From Cercospora beticola (lineage: Eukaryota; Ascomycota; Dothideomycetes; Mycosphaerellales; Mycosphaerellaceae): a DNA stretch of 64,000 nucleotides. A program made the translations under genes and the position numbers. Each line of letters begins with the position of its first letter. The stretch's first letter is position 1. Under the pieces are notes generated by a model that saw only the letters and a list, made by a program, of their open reading frames with translations, was not told where the DNA came from and ran no database searches. Shown one piece after another: positions 54,614-64,000 of the stretch. Where the stretch lies: NCBI RefSeq assembly GCF_033473495.1, contig NC_088939.1:744001-808000 (forward strand), given 5' to 3'.

Positions 54614-55089
54614 GTTGATTGTGACCGAGTGACGTAGAGAGTGGTTCCGTCGCAGAAATATGTAGCTCTTGATGTCTTCTGTAGCGTTGACTGTTTGTTG
54701 GTGGTCTGCCAATACAGAGATTCAGACTTGGTATCTTGGTATGTTGAAGAAAGGAAGAGAGTATAAGGTTGGGAAGAGGTGGGTATAAGTGCTAGCGCCG
54801 AAAGTGGTGAATGAAGTGTGGGGTCGGCGGAACCCAAGCATTCGAACATGTGAACCGTAATTCACATGCATTCTGCATCTGACAGAAATCTTAGGATGGG
54901 CATATGGATTGGACCCCATGAAAGATGCTGCTCATGCAAAACAGCCGAAATTTTCCGAGGTGGCAGAGCAGAAATATATCTGTCGCAAGAAGAAAGAAGC
55001 CGAGAATTGCCTGTTTGCTGAGTGCAAGCATCCATTTCTGTAGGAAGTGCACAGAACTCAGCAGAACATTCTCTTTCCCAGCATCCAGG
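54614..55089. other. Intergenic, about 480 bp
   Basis: Promoter of the small acidic protein and 3' flank of the bZIP gene. No feature seen. Confidence 0.4.
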
Positions 55090-56027
55090 TCATCGCCTTG
55101 CATCCTCAGAAAGCCGGTCCATAAGATCGAAAGCCTCATAGTTCGGTACCTTGCAATCGATTCCAGGCTGACACCCCATCTGCTGTTCCAATTCCTGCTG
55201 CGATAACGTCGGCCGAACATATCTGATAGCCTCTGCGAGGTCCCTACATGACCGGTGTTGAGGATCCCGGACCGTGCTTTGAGGCCACTGCTCCACGTTC
55301 TGAGGATGTGGCCAGTCTTGAGCGAAGCCGCTTACATGGCTTTGGTCCGGGTATTGATCGTATGTCTCGAGCGACGGTGCTTGTGCATATGCGATTACAG
55401 CATCAGGTGTATAGGGATTCTCAGCCAGCGGGCTGACCACAGTGGCACTCGCGGTAGCCAACCCCAGCTCGCTGGTGCCAGCCGCAGCAGGAGAAGGCCT
55501 CAAGTTCGCCAACTTCTCCCTCGACCATCTCCTTCCTCTTTCAGGCATCTGACCATGCTGCTGTCTCATTTCCTCCAGCGACTTCTCGCAAGACTCCAAA
55601 TTCGGAGTCGGGTCTCTACTGCCTTCGCCACCACAACTTTTCCTCCTTCCCACCAAACCTTCTAGTTCTCTGGCTTTCTCCGCTCCACTTCCATCTCCAT
55701 CAATTTCACTTACTGCAATACCATGCTTCACCAACAATGCCCGAAGCCGCCTATTCTCCTCTGCGACCTGTCTCGCCACAGCCTGAATCTCCGCACTGGC
55801 TGCAATTCCCACGAGTTCGCAATTCCGGTACTTGGCTTCGAGATCATTCATATATTCTTTTCTTCTTTGACGACTTCTTCGCTGATTATCGCGTATTCGT
55901 GCAAGGTCTATTGCTCTCTATCAAGTAGAAGTGGTCAGTTTGTGCTTCGCGACGTTCTCGGATTCATCGGCCGCGATACATGACGCTCAGCAGCCGCTGC
56001 CGCTTTGTGCCCGCTTTCATCAGACAT
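55090..56027 (-). CDS. bZIP transcription factor
   Basis: The main exon ends at 55090 and starts near 55917. Its beginning reads LARIRDNQRRSRQRRKEYMN, a bZIP basic region with the invariant N-x-x-x-S-R-x-R, running into a leucine-zipper-like helix (DLEAKYRNCELVG, VARQVAEENRRLRALLVKHG). About 200 residues of low-complexity and Pro/Gln-rich sequence follow, with a C-terminal SCRDLAEAIRYVRPTLSQQ and GCQPGIDCKVPN that look conserved. The upstream exon is uncertain: a CAATAG acceptor at about 55918 needs a phase-1 donor, and the frame starting MSDESGHKAAAAAERH (56027) offers GTCATG as a weak candidate. It probably binds DNA as a dimer; the target is unknown. The ORF track-like start inside the basic region would remove the DNA-binding half. 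Confidence 0.72.
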
Positions 56028-56627
56028 GTCTCCGATTTCAGATGAGGTCCTGCAATCCGCGGCTGTGTCACAATCCGGGATACTGTGCTCTTGTTTTCGC
56101 GATGAGGCACTTCTTCTTATGGATCTATCTTGCAATGAACACGGATCAACGGCGTGGAGGATCTCATCGTAGCGTAGTGGTCCAGCGAATCCAAATATCG
56201 CGGCACTAAGCCAGCAAAAGAAGGTCAAAATCACAATTATCAGATCCGCTGCAAGTCGCAAGTCTCTCGATGTCATGACTTCGCCACGACCCAGGAAACT
56301 CTCCCAAAAGCTTGGCAGAAGCTTCCGTTCGGCCAAAAGGCTAAAATATATGAGAAGCAACATGGAAGTCGAGCCACACAGGGATGACAATAAAAAGTGT
56401 GCAGAGAATTGGCTTAATTGATGAGGAATGACAATTGCATCGTCTGTCGATCCTTGATTTTGAGTATACCGATATATCAATCATAACTTCATAAACATTA
56501 CCACTCAAGCCGGGTATCCATGTACACGCAGCGAAGAAGTCAAACTCCGCTTGCTGGCCAACACGCTCTACATGCTAGACACGAACAGCACCGAAACCTC
56601 CCGTAGTTGTCTTTCGTATATCGCAAC
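56028..56627. other. Intergenic, 600 bp
   Basis: A minus-strand open frame (55935-56480) with hydrophobic segments (LLLIYFSLLAERK, LIIVILTFFCWLSAAIFGF) overlaps the first bZIP exon. It could be an unrelated small membrane protein or shadow; left unassigned. Confidence 0.4.
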
Positions 56628-59600
56628 TCACTGATACCATTCATTCTCGTCATAAGCCGTCGCCATGCTATTGTATGCATTCATTGAGCTCAACCAGTTC
56701 GCCATGCCCGGATCAGCGGCTACGGATTGAGGCGAAGTCGAGTGAGGTGGGTAGCTGGCTGTAGTCGTGGTAAGAGGTAAAGACGTAGCAGGCGGCGGAG
56801 CAGTGCCGGGAATGATATGCTGCTGCTGCTGCTGCTGTTGCTGCTGCACGGGACCGCCTACAATGCCGTTGTGCATGTCAACCGGGACGTGCATTGGAGC
56901 ATTTGCAGCCCGAGTTGTGACTGGAGTCTGCTGTGTCCATGCTGTGGGGTCGATGTCGAGTTGGTTCCAGTTGCCAAAGCCGGCGGCCATTTGAGCTTGA
57001 TCTCGATATGCCCAGTCTTGACTGTCTCGGATGAGCTGCTCAACGCCGCCAAACATGTCGCTAGGGCTACGGCCGGTGTTTACTGCCGATGCCCAATTTC
57101 TGGCGCGTGGGGCTTGTGGCGTATTTGTACTTGAAGGATGTTGCTGTGGCTGCATGCTGTAGGCATCCTGAGGCGGAAGCTGATAACTGATGTTGTTGTT
57201 GTTTTGTTGTGCGCCAGCAGATACGCCTATAGCAGCCGGTGGTCGTGTCACTCTGGCGTCGTTGGTGGTCGGTCCTTGTTGCTGCCATCCCTGGGCTTGA
57301 ATGTCTTGCGGTAGCATTGGCGGTGCCATTGATACATCTGAAAGGCGGCGCCTTGAGCTGCTTGTCTGACTTGAAGGCGAGTGCACTTCACCAATGACAG
57401 TACCGAACTTGGCGTCTGTTCTTGTCAAAACGCTCGTGGCTTCTTCTGGCAGCTCGACGTTCCACTTCCTTGCCAGTACACCAATGATCGCGAGCGACCT
57501 TCGAGCACACAGCCAGCCTTCACCAATCTCTTCGAGATGCTTGACGCCATGTACAATATCGCGCTTAGCATTCTTGTCGGGTAGATTGAGCAAATGTATC
57601 GTGCAAGCCGAGTGCGCAATGTAGACAGCAATGTTGCAGATCTGACGCAAGCCATGAGATCGCTTATACAGCCGCATGAGTTTTGAGATCATGGCAGCTG
57701 CTTGTGTGCAGAGCTTTCGAGGGCTGACGTTGGCTGGAAGTGGTGACGTGGCATGCGTGTACTTGAGGAAAGGTCGAAACAAGTGGATGAAGAGCAGTTG
57801 AAAGAACATGCTGTGAAAAGTCAGTACTCCAGGTCTGAAGCTCGTCTCTTCCGGAAAACTTACTGCATGACCAGCATGCTTGAAAGTCCACCTTCTTTCG
57901 GCTCCATCTCCTTGGGCAAATCTCTTCGCCATGCCTCCAACCGCGTATGGATATCTGACAACTTCTTGAGTTCGGCCGCTTTGCCCTTCGTCTTATCCAT
58001 GTCCGTAGGATTGTAGAAATATTTCATCAAATCATTACTGATCTCGCACAACTTCGTGAGCTGCAACGCAACAGCTCTGGTCCGTGAAGGCTGCGCGTGA
58101 GCTTGCGTAAATCCAGAATCAGTGTACGGACTCCACGGTGCGGAGTCCTCATCCGGAAAGACTTCGTATTTCGAAACCGTCACGATGGAAGCAGGTAACT
58201 GTGGTAGACGTCCGAGATAGTTAGACCAGCACTTGTCGAATAGGAAGCAGCCCCAGAATGTCACTCTTCGAACATCTTCTTCGTTCTCGTCTCCGCTGAC
58301 ATATCGGTTGCCTGTAAGTTGGCTGGAATCCAGGTTGAGACCCATGTCGCAGGCCATTCGGAACGACATGCCACTGTACACCCAACCGCGACCTTCCCTC
58401 CCACAGCCAGCTTCCCGAACGGACATGAGAGCTAGTGCTTGAACAGTAGTCAGATGAGGCTTCTCATGCTCGTCATTCTCCATAATCAAGCGCTTTGCCT
58501 CACGAAAGAAGTGGTCGCCCGCAGTCGCCGAGTCCTCTGGGTTATCTCTTGCACCGGCATGCGATGTGAAATGGCACCCCAGCGCCAGGATAGCATTGAC
58601 CAGCAACGATGTACAGTAATGCGTCTTCCTTCTCGCGTAAGGTGGAGGCCGGCCAAGCATGAAATCGCGGAAGAAGAGTTGTTTCGAAAGCGTAGTGAAG
58701 AAAGTGTAGTGCCAGGTGAAGTACATATTGACCAGATGTAAGACCAGCTCAGGATCGTTGGTCACATTCGTCCACGACGTGACTGGATTCTCTTGCTGCA
58801 GATACTCGTCCGTACCATCGTTGAGTGTTTCTTCTTGTCCCAGGTGGATCAGATTGGAAGTCCCTCCGATGTACCGTACAGAGCCTTCGTCTAGCCGTAA
58901 GTCTCCCATCTTGCCGTAGAGATGTGATTCGAACATTGATGTCGGCTCTTTCCCGTTTCCCAGCGTGGGAGATACATCTTCATCCTCTTCTTCCTCTTCC
59001 AATTTGCCATTCTCTCTTGCAACAATCTTCTCGGCTACCACGTCCAAGCTCTCACATGTCCGTATGTCCCGCACCAGGCCTGCAACCTCATCTTCTGGGT
59101 AGTTCAATATCGCCTCGATCAGTGTCTGCAATGTCGAGCTCCGCGTCTTCAAGTTGTCCAGGTCATTTTTGTACACGCCTTTCCGTCTATGGTCGGAATT
59201 CGGATCGTAGATACATTCGGTGCCGTAAACCTGACAGCATGCCGCGCAGGCGGGGAGATTGCCGTCACATTTCGATTTTCGCTTCCTGAGAATCGCAGGG
59301 CTCTGTCAGTGCTGCTCTCGGCTATGTGCATGAAGCTCTGCCGCGTCTCGGCATGTAAGTGAATGATTCAGAAAAGGCTACACACCGACATGCCGTGCAA
59401 GCCGTGCTCACACATCGTCTCTTGGACGCGTCCTCGGGATCTTCGACCTGATTGTTCTTCCGTCGCCGCTGTCTGGGCTTGTTCGAGGGAGCCGATGCAC
59501 CCGGCGCCACCGCCGTGGTCGAGACATTGGCAGCAGCAGTACGATTCGCAGCCGCGGGTGAGGCAGAAGAGGTCGCATTCGATGTGTCACCGGCTGAACC

Positions 59601-59666
59601 AAAGGAATGGGATTGTCGGACGCCCCCTGCTGCACGGTGCACGTTTCCGGTCGTGGCCACTTCCAT
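56628..59666 (-). CDS. Zn2Cys6 transcription factor, NIT4/NirA-like
   Basis: Exons 59386-59666, 57864-59285 and 56628-57810 total 2886 bp and 961 residues. The zinc cluster spans the first intron: CTAC (Cys 90, 93), then KRKSKC (100), C107, C110 and C118, giving CX2CX6CX6CX2CX7C with the usual Pro at 105. Next come YDPNSDHRRKGVYKNDLDN and LQTLIEAILNYPEDEV, which I associate with the nitrate-pathway activators NIT4/NirA. The central fungal_trans domain (about 230-480) has HLVNMYFTWHYTFFTTLSK and GMSFRMACDMGLN. The C-terminus is Gln-rich, including a 10-residue polyQ run, as in NIT4. Predicted nuclear activator of nitrate-assimilation genes; the orthology is likely, not proven. The region downstream of 57810 carries a Thr/Pro/Gln-rich activation-like tail. 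Confidence 0.8.
56818..56847. repeat. CAG/CTG trinucleotide run within the Zn2Cys6 gene
   Basis: About ten CAG/CAA codons on the minus strand encode the polyglutamine run. Two CAA interruptions would slow slippage. Confidence 0.8.
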
Positions 59667-60580
59667 TGATCGATCGCGAACGGCTCACTCGCCTTCCCTG
59701 TGCAGTGCTGAGCAGTGCTTCACCATTCTCCCCGGAGATGCTGGAGATGCTGCTCTCGACGCTGCGCCAAGGATGGTACGCAGCGGTGCTAAGCTGAGCT
59801 TGTCGTCGCTGCCGTTTTCACGCCTGCGGGATCACGGGCTGCTGGTGTCGTGCACACTGCCAGAGGGTATACGGCGTGTCGTTGTGTTCGTTGAACGCAT
59901 GCTGAGCAGCTCAGCATCGCCCACGATGAGGAGAGATGCAGCTTAAGCGGTTATCGTGAGACCCCAAGCCTCGATATCGGCGGGAGCCCTTCGTTAAGCG
60001 GCGTCAGCCTCTGATGGGCGACCAGGGGCGGAGTACTCTCCGGCCAATCACCGCAGATATGATTCAGAGGAGGTCGCTTCAGATACGTCTGTGCAGATTC
60101 GTCGCTTCAATACATATCTTCGCAGTGTACACATGCAAAGGCGTTGCTTGATGATGATGATGGCGGCAGGGTATCTTCCATGCCATTGCTGAGAGATATG
60201 GACGAGCACAGAAGGGGCAAGGAAAGATAAGGCAAAGCATCAATGATCAACCAATGAGATTATAAAGGAGGGCAGCTCTCGAGTCAACCAATGATATTGT
60301 CAAAGAATGTAGGTCTACAAGCAACTTTCCTCCCACTTCTCCTCGTCACATTTTAATCAAGGAGCGAAGATCGGGGTCATTTCAACCAAGTATGTAGCGA
60401 TTAGTATTAAGAGTTATTGTCTTATATGGATCAAGAGAATGACTGGTTAGTCATGTGATGAATCTGCTAGACAGAGTCAGTCATGTAGTATAGAGAAGTG
60501 GCCAGGAGGTGTTATACATACTGATGAGGGTATAGCCTTATTGACTCCGGACGCCTTCGCTCGATTAAGGCCACGTGTGT
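59667..60580. other. Intergenic, about 910 bp
   Basis: Promoter of the Zn2Cys6 gene and 3' flank of the wall-protein gene. GATA-containing sequences (for example near 60056, 60113, 60197, 60227) occur but not more than chance can explain. No gene seen. Confidence 0.4.
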
Positions 60581-63505
60581 CTAGAAGAAGAAGGCAAACA
60601 CAACCGCCACGAGTGCTAGTGAAGATGCCATCTTCTTGCTAGCAGTGCCCGTATATGACGTCGTGCTCGGAGCCGGTGGTGCATAAGTTGGCGGCGAAGA
60701 GGCCGGAGGTTGGACGGGATACGTTGGCTGCGTGGGCGGGGGCTGCGCGGGATGGGTTTCAACAGGGGGTTGACTTGGTGCTGGAGGGTAAGTCTGGACG
60801 GGTGGTTGCACTGGATGGGTCTCGACGGGCGGCTGCACAGGGTGGGTCTCGACAGGCGGTTGCACGGGATAAGTCTCGACAGGCGGTTGTACTGGATGAG
60901 TCTCAACGGGAGGTGTGACCGATGACTGAGCGGGGTAGGTAGGCGCCGGCTGGGTGACTGTGCCGTTCGGGTATGGAGTCGAAGGCTTTGGTGGTGAAGG
61001 CGGCAAGGTCTGCACCGGATTGGTCGGCACTGGATAAGTCTGCACTGGAGTTGTCTGGTTCTTGGCTGGAGAAGTCATGACCGGCGGCGGTGCAGTGGTG
61101 TTTGGCATGCGGTAAGTCTGCATCGTTGTTGGATAGGACGGCGCAGTCGTGTTCTTCTGAACGCTTGGGTATGGTACAGATTGGGTTTTGTAGGTCTGGG
61201 ACGTTACCACAGGCGGTCCGTAGTGAGGAGCAGACGAGCTTGGTCGTGCGTAGCCTGATGACACTGGGGCAGTTCCGTACACCGGGACAATCCCGTACCC
61301 TGGGGCAGAGCTCTTTGCCTTGGAAGTGCTAGATTTGGCCTGTGTCGTGGTTGCTGCTCCATATCCATTGCCTTGCGTACCTGTAGCCTTTGAAGAAGTC
61401 GAGCTGCTTCCGTTCTCCGTGAATGGATTGTATCCCAGGCATTCGGCGTATTGCGATGCACAGAAAGCACGGTTTGCATCTGGTGCGCCGCGACATTGAT
61501 CGAAGAGATTGTCACATCGTGGGTTGCTGCCAGCCGTGCCGGTGGAGCTCGATCCAGATGAAGTCGCCGTCACCGAGACGCCAGGACCTGGCTGTCGAAG
61601 GAAGTAGCAGCCATCTGCAAGATCACAGATCTGGCCAGCTGGGTACTGATGGGCTGGGTTGCAGCTGTAGCGGCCTTGGCTGTCGCGAGAGCCAGGAGCT
61701 GGACAACCAGTCGAGCTCGACCCGTATGAAGATGCGGTCGCAGAGACGCCAGGACCAGGCTGTCGAAGAAAGTAGCATCCATCCACAAGGTCGCAGATTT
61801 GACCAGCTGGGTACTGATGAGCTGGGTTACAGCTATAGCGGCCTTGGCTATCATAAGAGCCAGGGGCTGGGCAAGATTGTGTGGATTGAGCAACAGCATC
61901 ACGTTTGTGGTGAAGAAGATCGTCAATACCAGGAGATGCAGGATTTCCCTCACCAGGCTGGCTTTCCTCAGGTGGAGTTTCAGGCTGCTCTACTGCCGGT
62001 TGCTCAGGTTCTTCCACAGGTGGTTGCTCAGGCTCTTCGACTGGTGGGGTCTCGGGCGCCTCAGTTGGCTGAGGCTCGTGGTGAGATGAGGAAGAGTGAT
62101 TAGGTTCAGTATGCTCTGGTGGCCAAGTGTTGTGAGTTGCTATAGGGTGATGAGGCTCATACTCTATTGGCCAAGTGTGGTGGGTATCACGGTTGCTGGA
62201 AGAAGTATGATGGCCATAGCCTGAGGAGTGATGGCCGTAGGGCGATGCACTATGCGTTTCGTGGTATGTATGCGCCGATGATACCACGTAGGTTGTTGGC
62301 TTGCCATATGTCGTGTGGCCGCCTCCAGGGAGCTTCTCAGTCACCGTCACAGTAGCCTGGACTGTCTGCCTGATCGTTGAGACCGAAGTGCTAGCCGCAA
62401 CGGCAGCGAGAGAGCCGGAAGAAGTTGTCGATGCTGCGGAGGCCGAACTAGCACTGACTGCCGCGATGCCAGCAGAGCTTGCGCTGGATGCAGAGTTAGA
62501 ACCCGATGCGGAGCTGGACTGGGAGGCAGAGCCGGAGCTAGATGCAGCGCTGCTGGAGCTGCCAGCGTTGTTGCCAGCCGTCAAAACGGTGACTGTTGCG
62601 GTAGAGACGGTGGTCGACGCTGCAGCAGCTCCAGCAGGGACCGATACTACCGGAATGGTAACCATCGATGCCTGCCCGCCAGTAACCAATGTCTGCGTAC
62701 TGGCGAACTGTGTTGCGGCGCCTGAAAGGACAACCACAGAGACAGACTGAAGGCTGGGGGTGACAGGCAAAGAGACCGATGGAATCGCTACGCTGGGCAC
62801 TCCGGAGACAGGCAAGGAGACCGATGGTACCGCCACGCTTGGCACTCCGCCAACTGTCACTACCGAGACGCCTGCTGGTAGCTGTACGGAGCTGAGCGAG
62901 GCGGGTAGGGCGACCGAAGGTGTTGCGACGCTGGGCACTCCAGGCAAGGAGATCGATGGAGTCGCTACGCTGGGCACTGCGCCGATCGTGAGTACTGGCA
63001 CGCCTGCTGCTGGTTGAGATACGGCAGAAGTGCCAGGAATGGAGACTGATGGCGTTGCTACACTGGGAAGCCCCCCAATTGTAAGCACCGGGACACCTGC
63101 TGCTGGCGCGGAGGAACTTGAAGAGCCAGATGAGGAGACTGGTGGTACCTCGACACTGGGCACCCCGCCAATCGTGATCACTGGGACACCTCCTGCTTGT
63201 TGAGCGCTAAAGTAGAAGGGTCAGCCATGACCATTTTGACGATTGAAGCTGGATGGTATACCTCGTTGTTGTTGTGCCAGCAGCAGTGGTACTCCCAGAC
63301 GTGGTCCTGGTTGTGGTCACTGGCAAAGGAAGGGGCGTCGTCACTGATAGAGGAAGGTCAGGTAGCTGACGTCGTGCTCGACGGTATCTTTCCACTGCGA
63401 ACAGTCAGTCGAGTACTCTGTCGCACTCGTGATTGACTCACAGGCTTCTGCTCCATGGGCCAAGGAGACGGCCGACAGTGCGGCCGAGATCGTAGTGAGC
63501 TTCAT
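60581..63505 (-). CDS. GPI-anchored repeat-rich cell-wall/adhesin-like protein
   Basis: Exons 63442-63505, 63262-63394 and 60581-63206 give 940 residues. Signal peptide MKLTTISAALSAVSLAHG. Region 1 (about 65-175): degenerate repeats of the form GVPVLTIGGLPSVATPSVSIPG. Region 2: Ser/Ala-rich, likely O-glycosylated. Region 3: His/Pro-rich linkers and TEAPETPPVEEPEQPPV. Region 4: two near-identical Cys-rich units of about 56 residues, CPAPGS-DSQGRYSCNPAHQY and PAGQICDL-DGCYFLRQPGPG, then a CDNLFDQC...CASQYAECLGY unit. Region 5: Thr/Pro repeats PPVETHPVQ (about 60760-60915). The end MASSLALVAVVFAFFF is a GPI-attachment hydrophobic tail. Expected at the plasma membrane or linked to wall glucan; probable role in surface contact. 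The first two exons are short and the protein starts only with correct splicing. Confidence 0.82.
60755..60920 (-). repeat. Coding minisatellite in the wall-protein gene
   Basis: About six imperfect copies of a roughly 27-bp unit encoding PPVETHPVQ or PPVETYPVQ on the minus strand. In-frame unit length keeps the protein open whatever the copy number. Confidence 0.8.
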
Positions 63506-64000
63506 CCTGCGACGAAGTACCTGAACAACTAGCACAATAGAGCTCAGGAAGCAAGAAAGAAAAGCAAGCAAGCCCGACCTTTTGTGTATTCAAAGTGCAC
63601 GCGCCTCAGACAGCATCAGTTGAGCCCCTCGTGGACATCTCTGGTTGCTCTGCTCCTCTATTGAAATCTTGTGATAGAGTCAAGCTGACCAAAGAAGATC
63701 TCGTTGGTTGCTTTACTCCATCGAACATGCGAGCATTTCGGAGGACATTGGAACAGACCCGCTAATGGTGTCCTCATTGCCTTGACAGGCATTCGAGCGC
63801 GAGTTGACCTTCTGCATTGACAATCGAAGATGCGAAGGCTGCGTGCTCGGAATGCTCGGATCAGCGAGAGGAGGGGAGTGAGGCATTTTGTATGTGTTGA
63901 AACTGTTGCCTTTCTGGTTGTAGCCGTCTAGTTGGCTGTCTGAATATACTGGAGTCATCTTGGAGTCATTGTCTTTGTGCGCTCTCTTCACGCTCTGTGA
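63506..64000. other. Right-edge region, promoter of the wall-protein gene, undetermined content
   Basis: A minus-strand frame of 92 codons (63713-63991) has no recognised motif and could be part of a gene continuing beyond the window. Not called. Confidence 0.35.

Noticed and set aside
60616..60925. Plus-strand frames over the wall-protein repeat
   Set aside because: Antisense and shifted readings of a repeat with open frames in all phases.
1..64000. tRNA genes, rRNA, CRISPR arrays, bacterial-type operons
   Set aside because: No tRNA B-box/cloverleaf or spaced-repeat array was seen by eye, and the gene structure is eukaryotic; a tRNAscan run would be needed to exclude tRNAs.

Overview
This window is nuclear chromosomal DNA from a filamentous ascomycete, most likely a Dothideomycete (Mycosphaerellales-like; inferred from protein style, not proven). 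The support is short spliceosomal introns of about 45-60 bp with GTNNGT donors and CTGAC/CTAAC branch sites, fungus-specific families (HET, NIT4-type Zn2Cys6, UPF0643, TRI12-type MFS), a secreted-protein repertoire, and a 13.4-kb block in which CpA and TpG have almost disappeared, the mark of repeat-induced point mutation (RIP).

Layout. 1-18 kb: the 3' end of a sirtuin gene; a six-exon membrane protein; TRS85 (TRAPPIII); a CCA-adding enzyme whose reading frame runs on into a Tti2-like domain; a Thr-rich secreted protein; a small 8-Cys secreted protein; a TRI12-type MFS transporter; and a two-RRM protein. 18-23.4 kb: divergent TOM20 and EXO84, then an uncharacterised protein. 23.6-35 kb: a secreted protein with two GH43 modules, a multicopper oxidase, an MDR oxidoreductase, a small secreted protein and a nitronate monooxygenase. 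35.9-49.6 kb: one large composite transposon insertion. 49.7-64 kb: a UPF0643 gene, a HET-domain gene, a small hypothetical, a bZIP factor, a NIT4/NirA-like Zn2Cys6 factor, a GPI-anchored repeat-rich wall protein and an undetermined edge.

The transposon block can be resolved exactly. The outer element is a Ty1/Copia retrotransposon (35908-49557) with 180-bp LTRs and a 5-bp target duplication CGTGC. It carries a Ty3/Gypsy element (40877-47888; 409-bp LTRs, target duplication CTTAG) inserted in its gag, and a 1,049-bp insert (38508-39556) with a 15-bp target duplication inserted in its integrase. Removing both leaves a 5,569-bp Copia element. Copia and Gypsy both point to the minus strand and are destroyed by C-to-T changes at CpA. 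In each Copia LTR, RIP changes occur only in the inward part, so the RIP border falls inside the 180-bp LTRs.

Exon structures were worked out by eye from splice signals and reading phase. For every gene modelled with all its exons the exon lengths sum to a multiple of three; the 5'-truncated sirtuin and the bZIP gene, whose first exon is unsettled, are the exceptions. Function calls rest on recognised motifs, with no database search.
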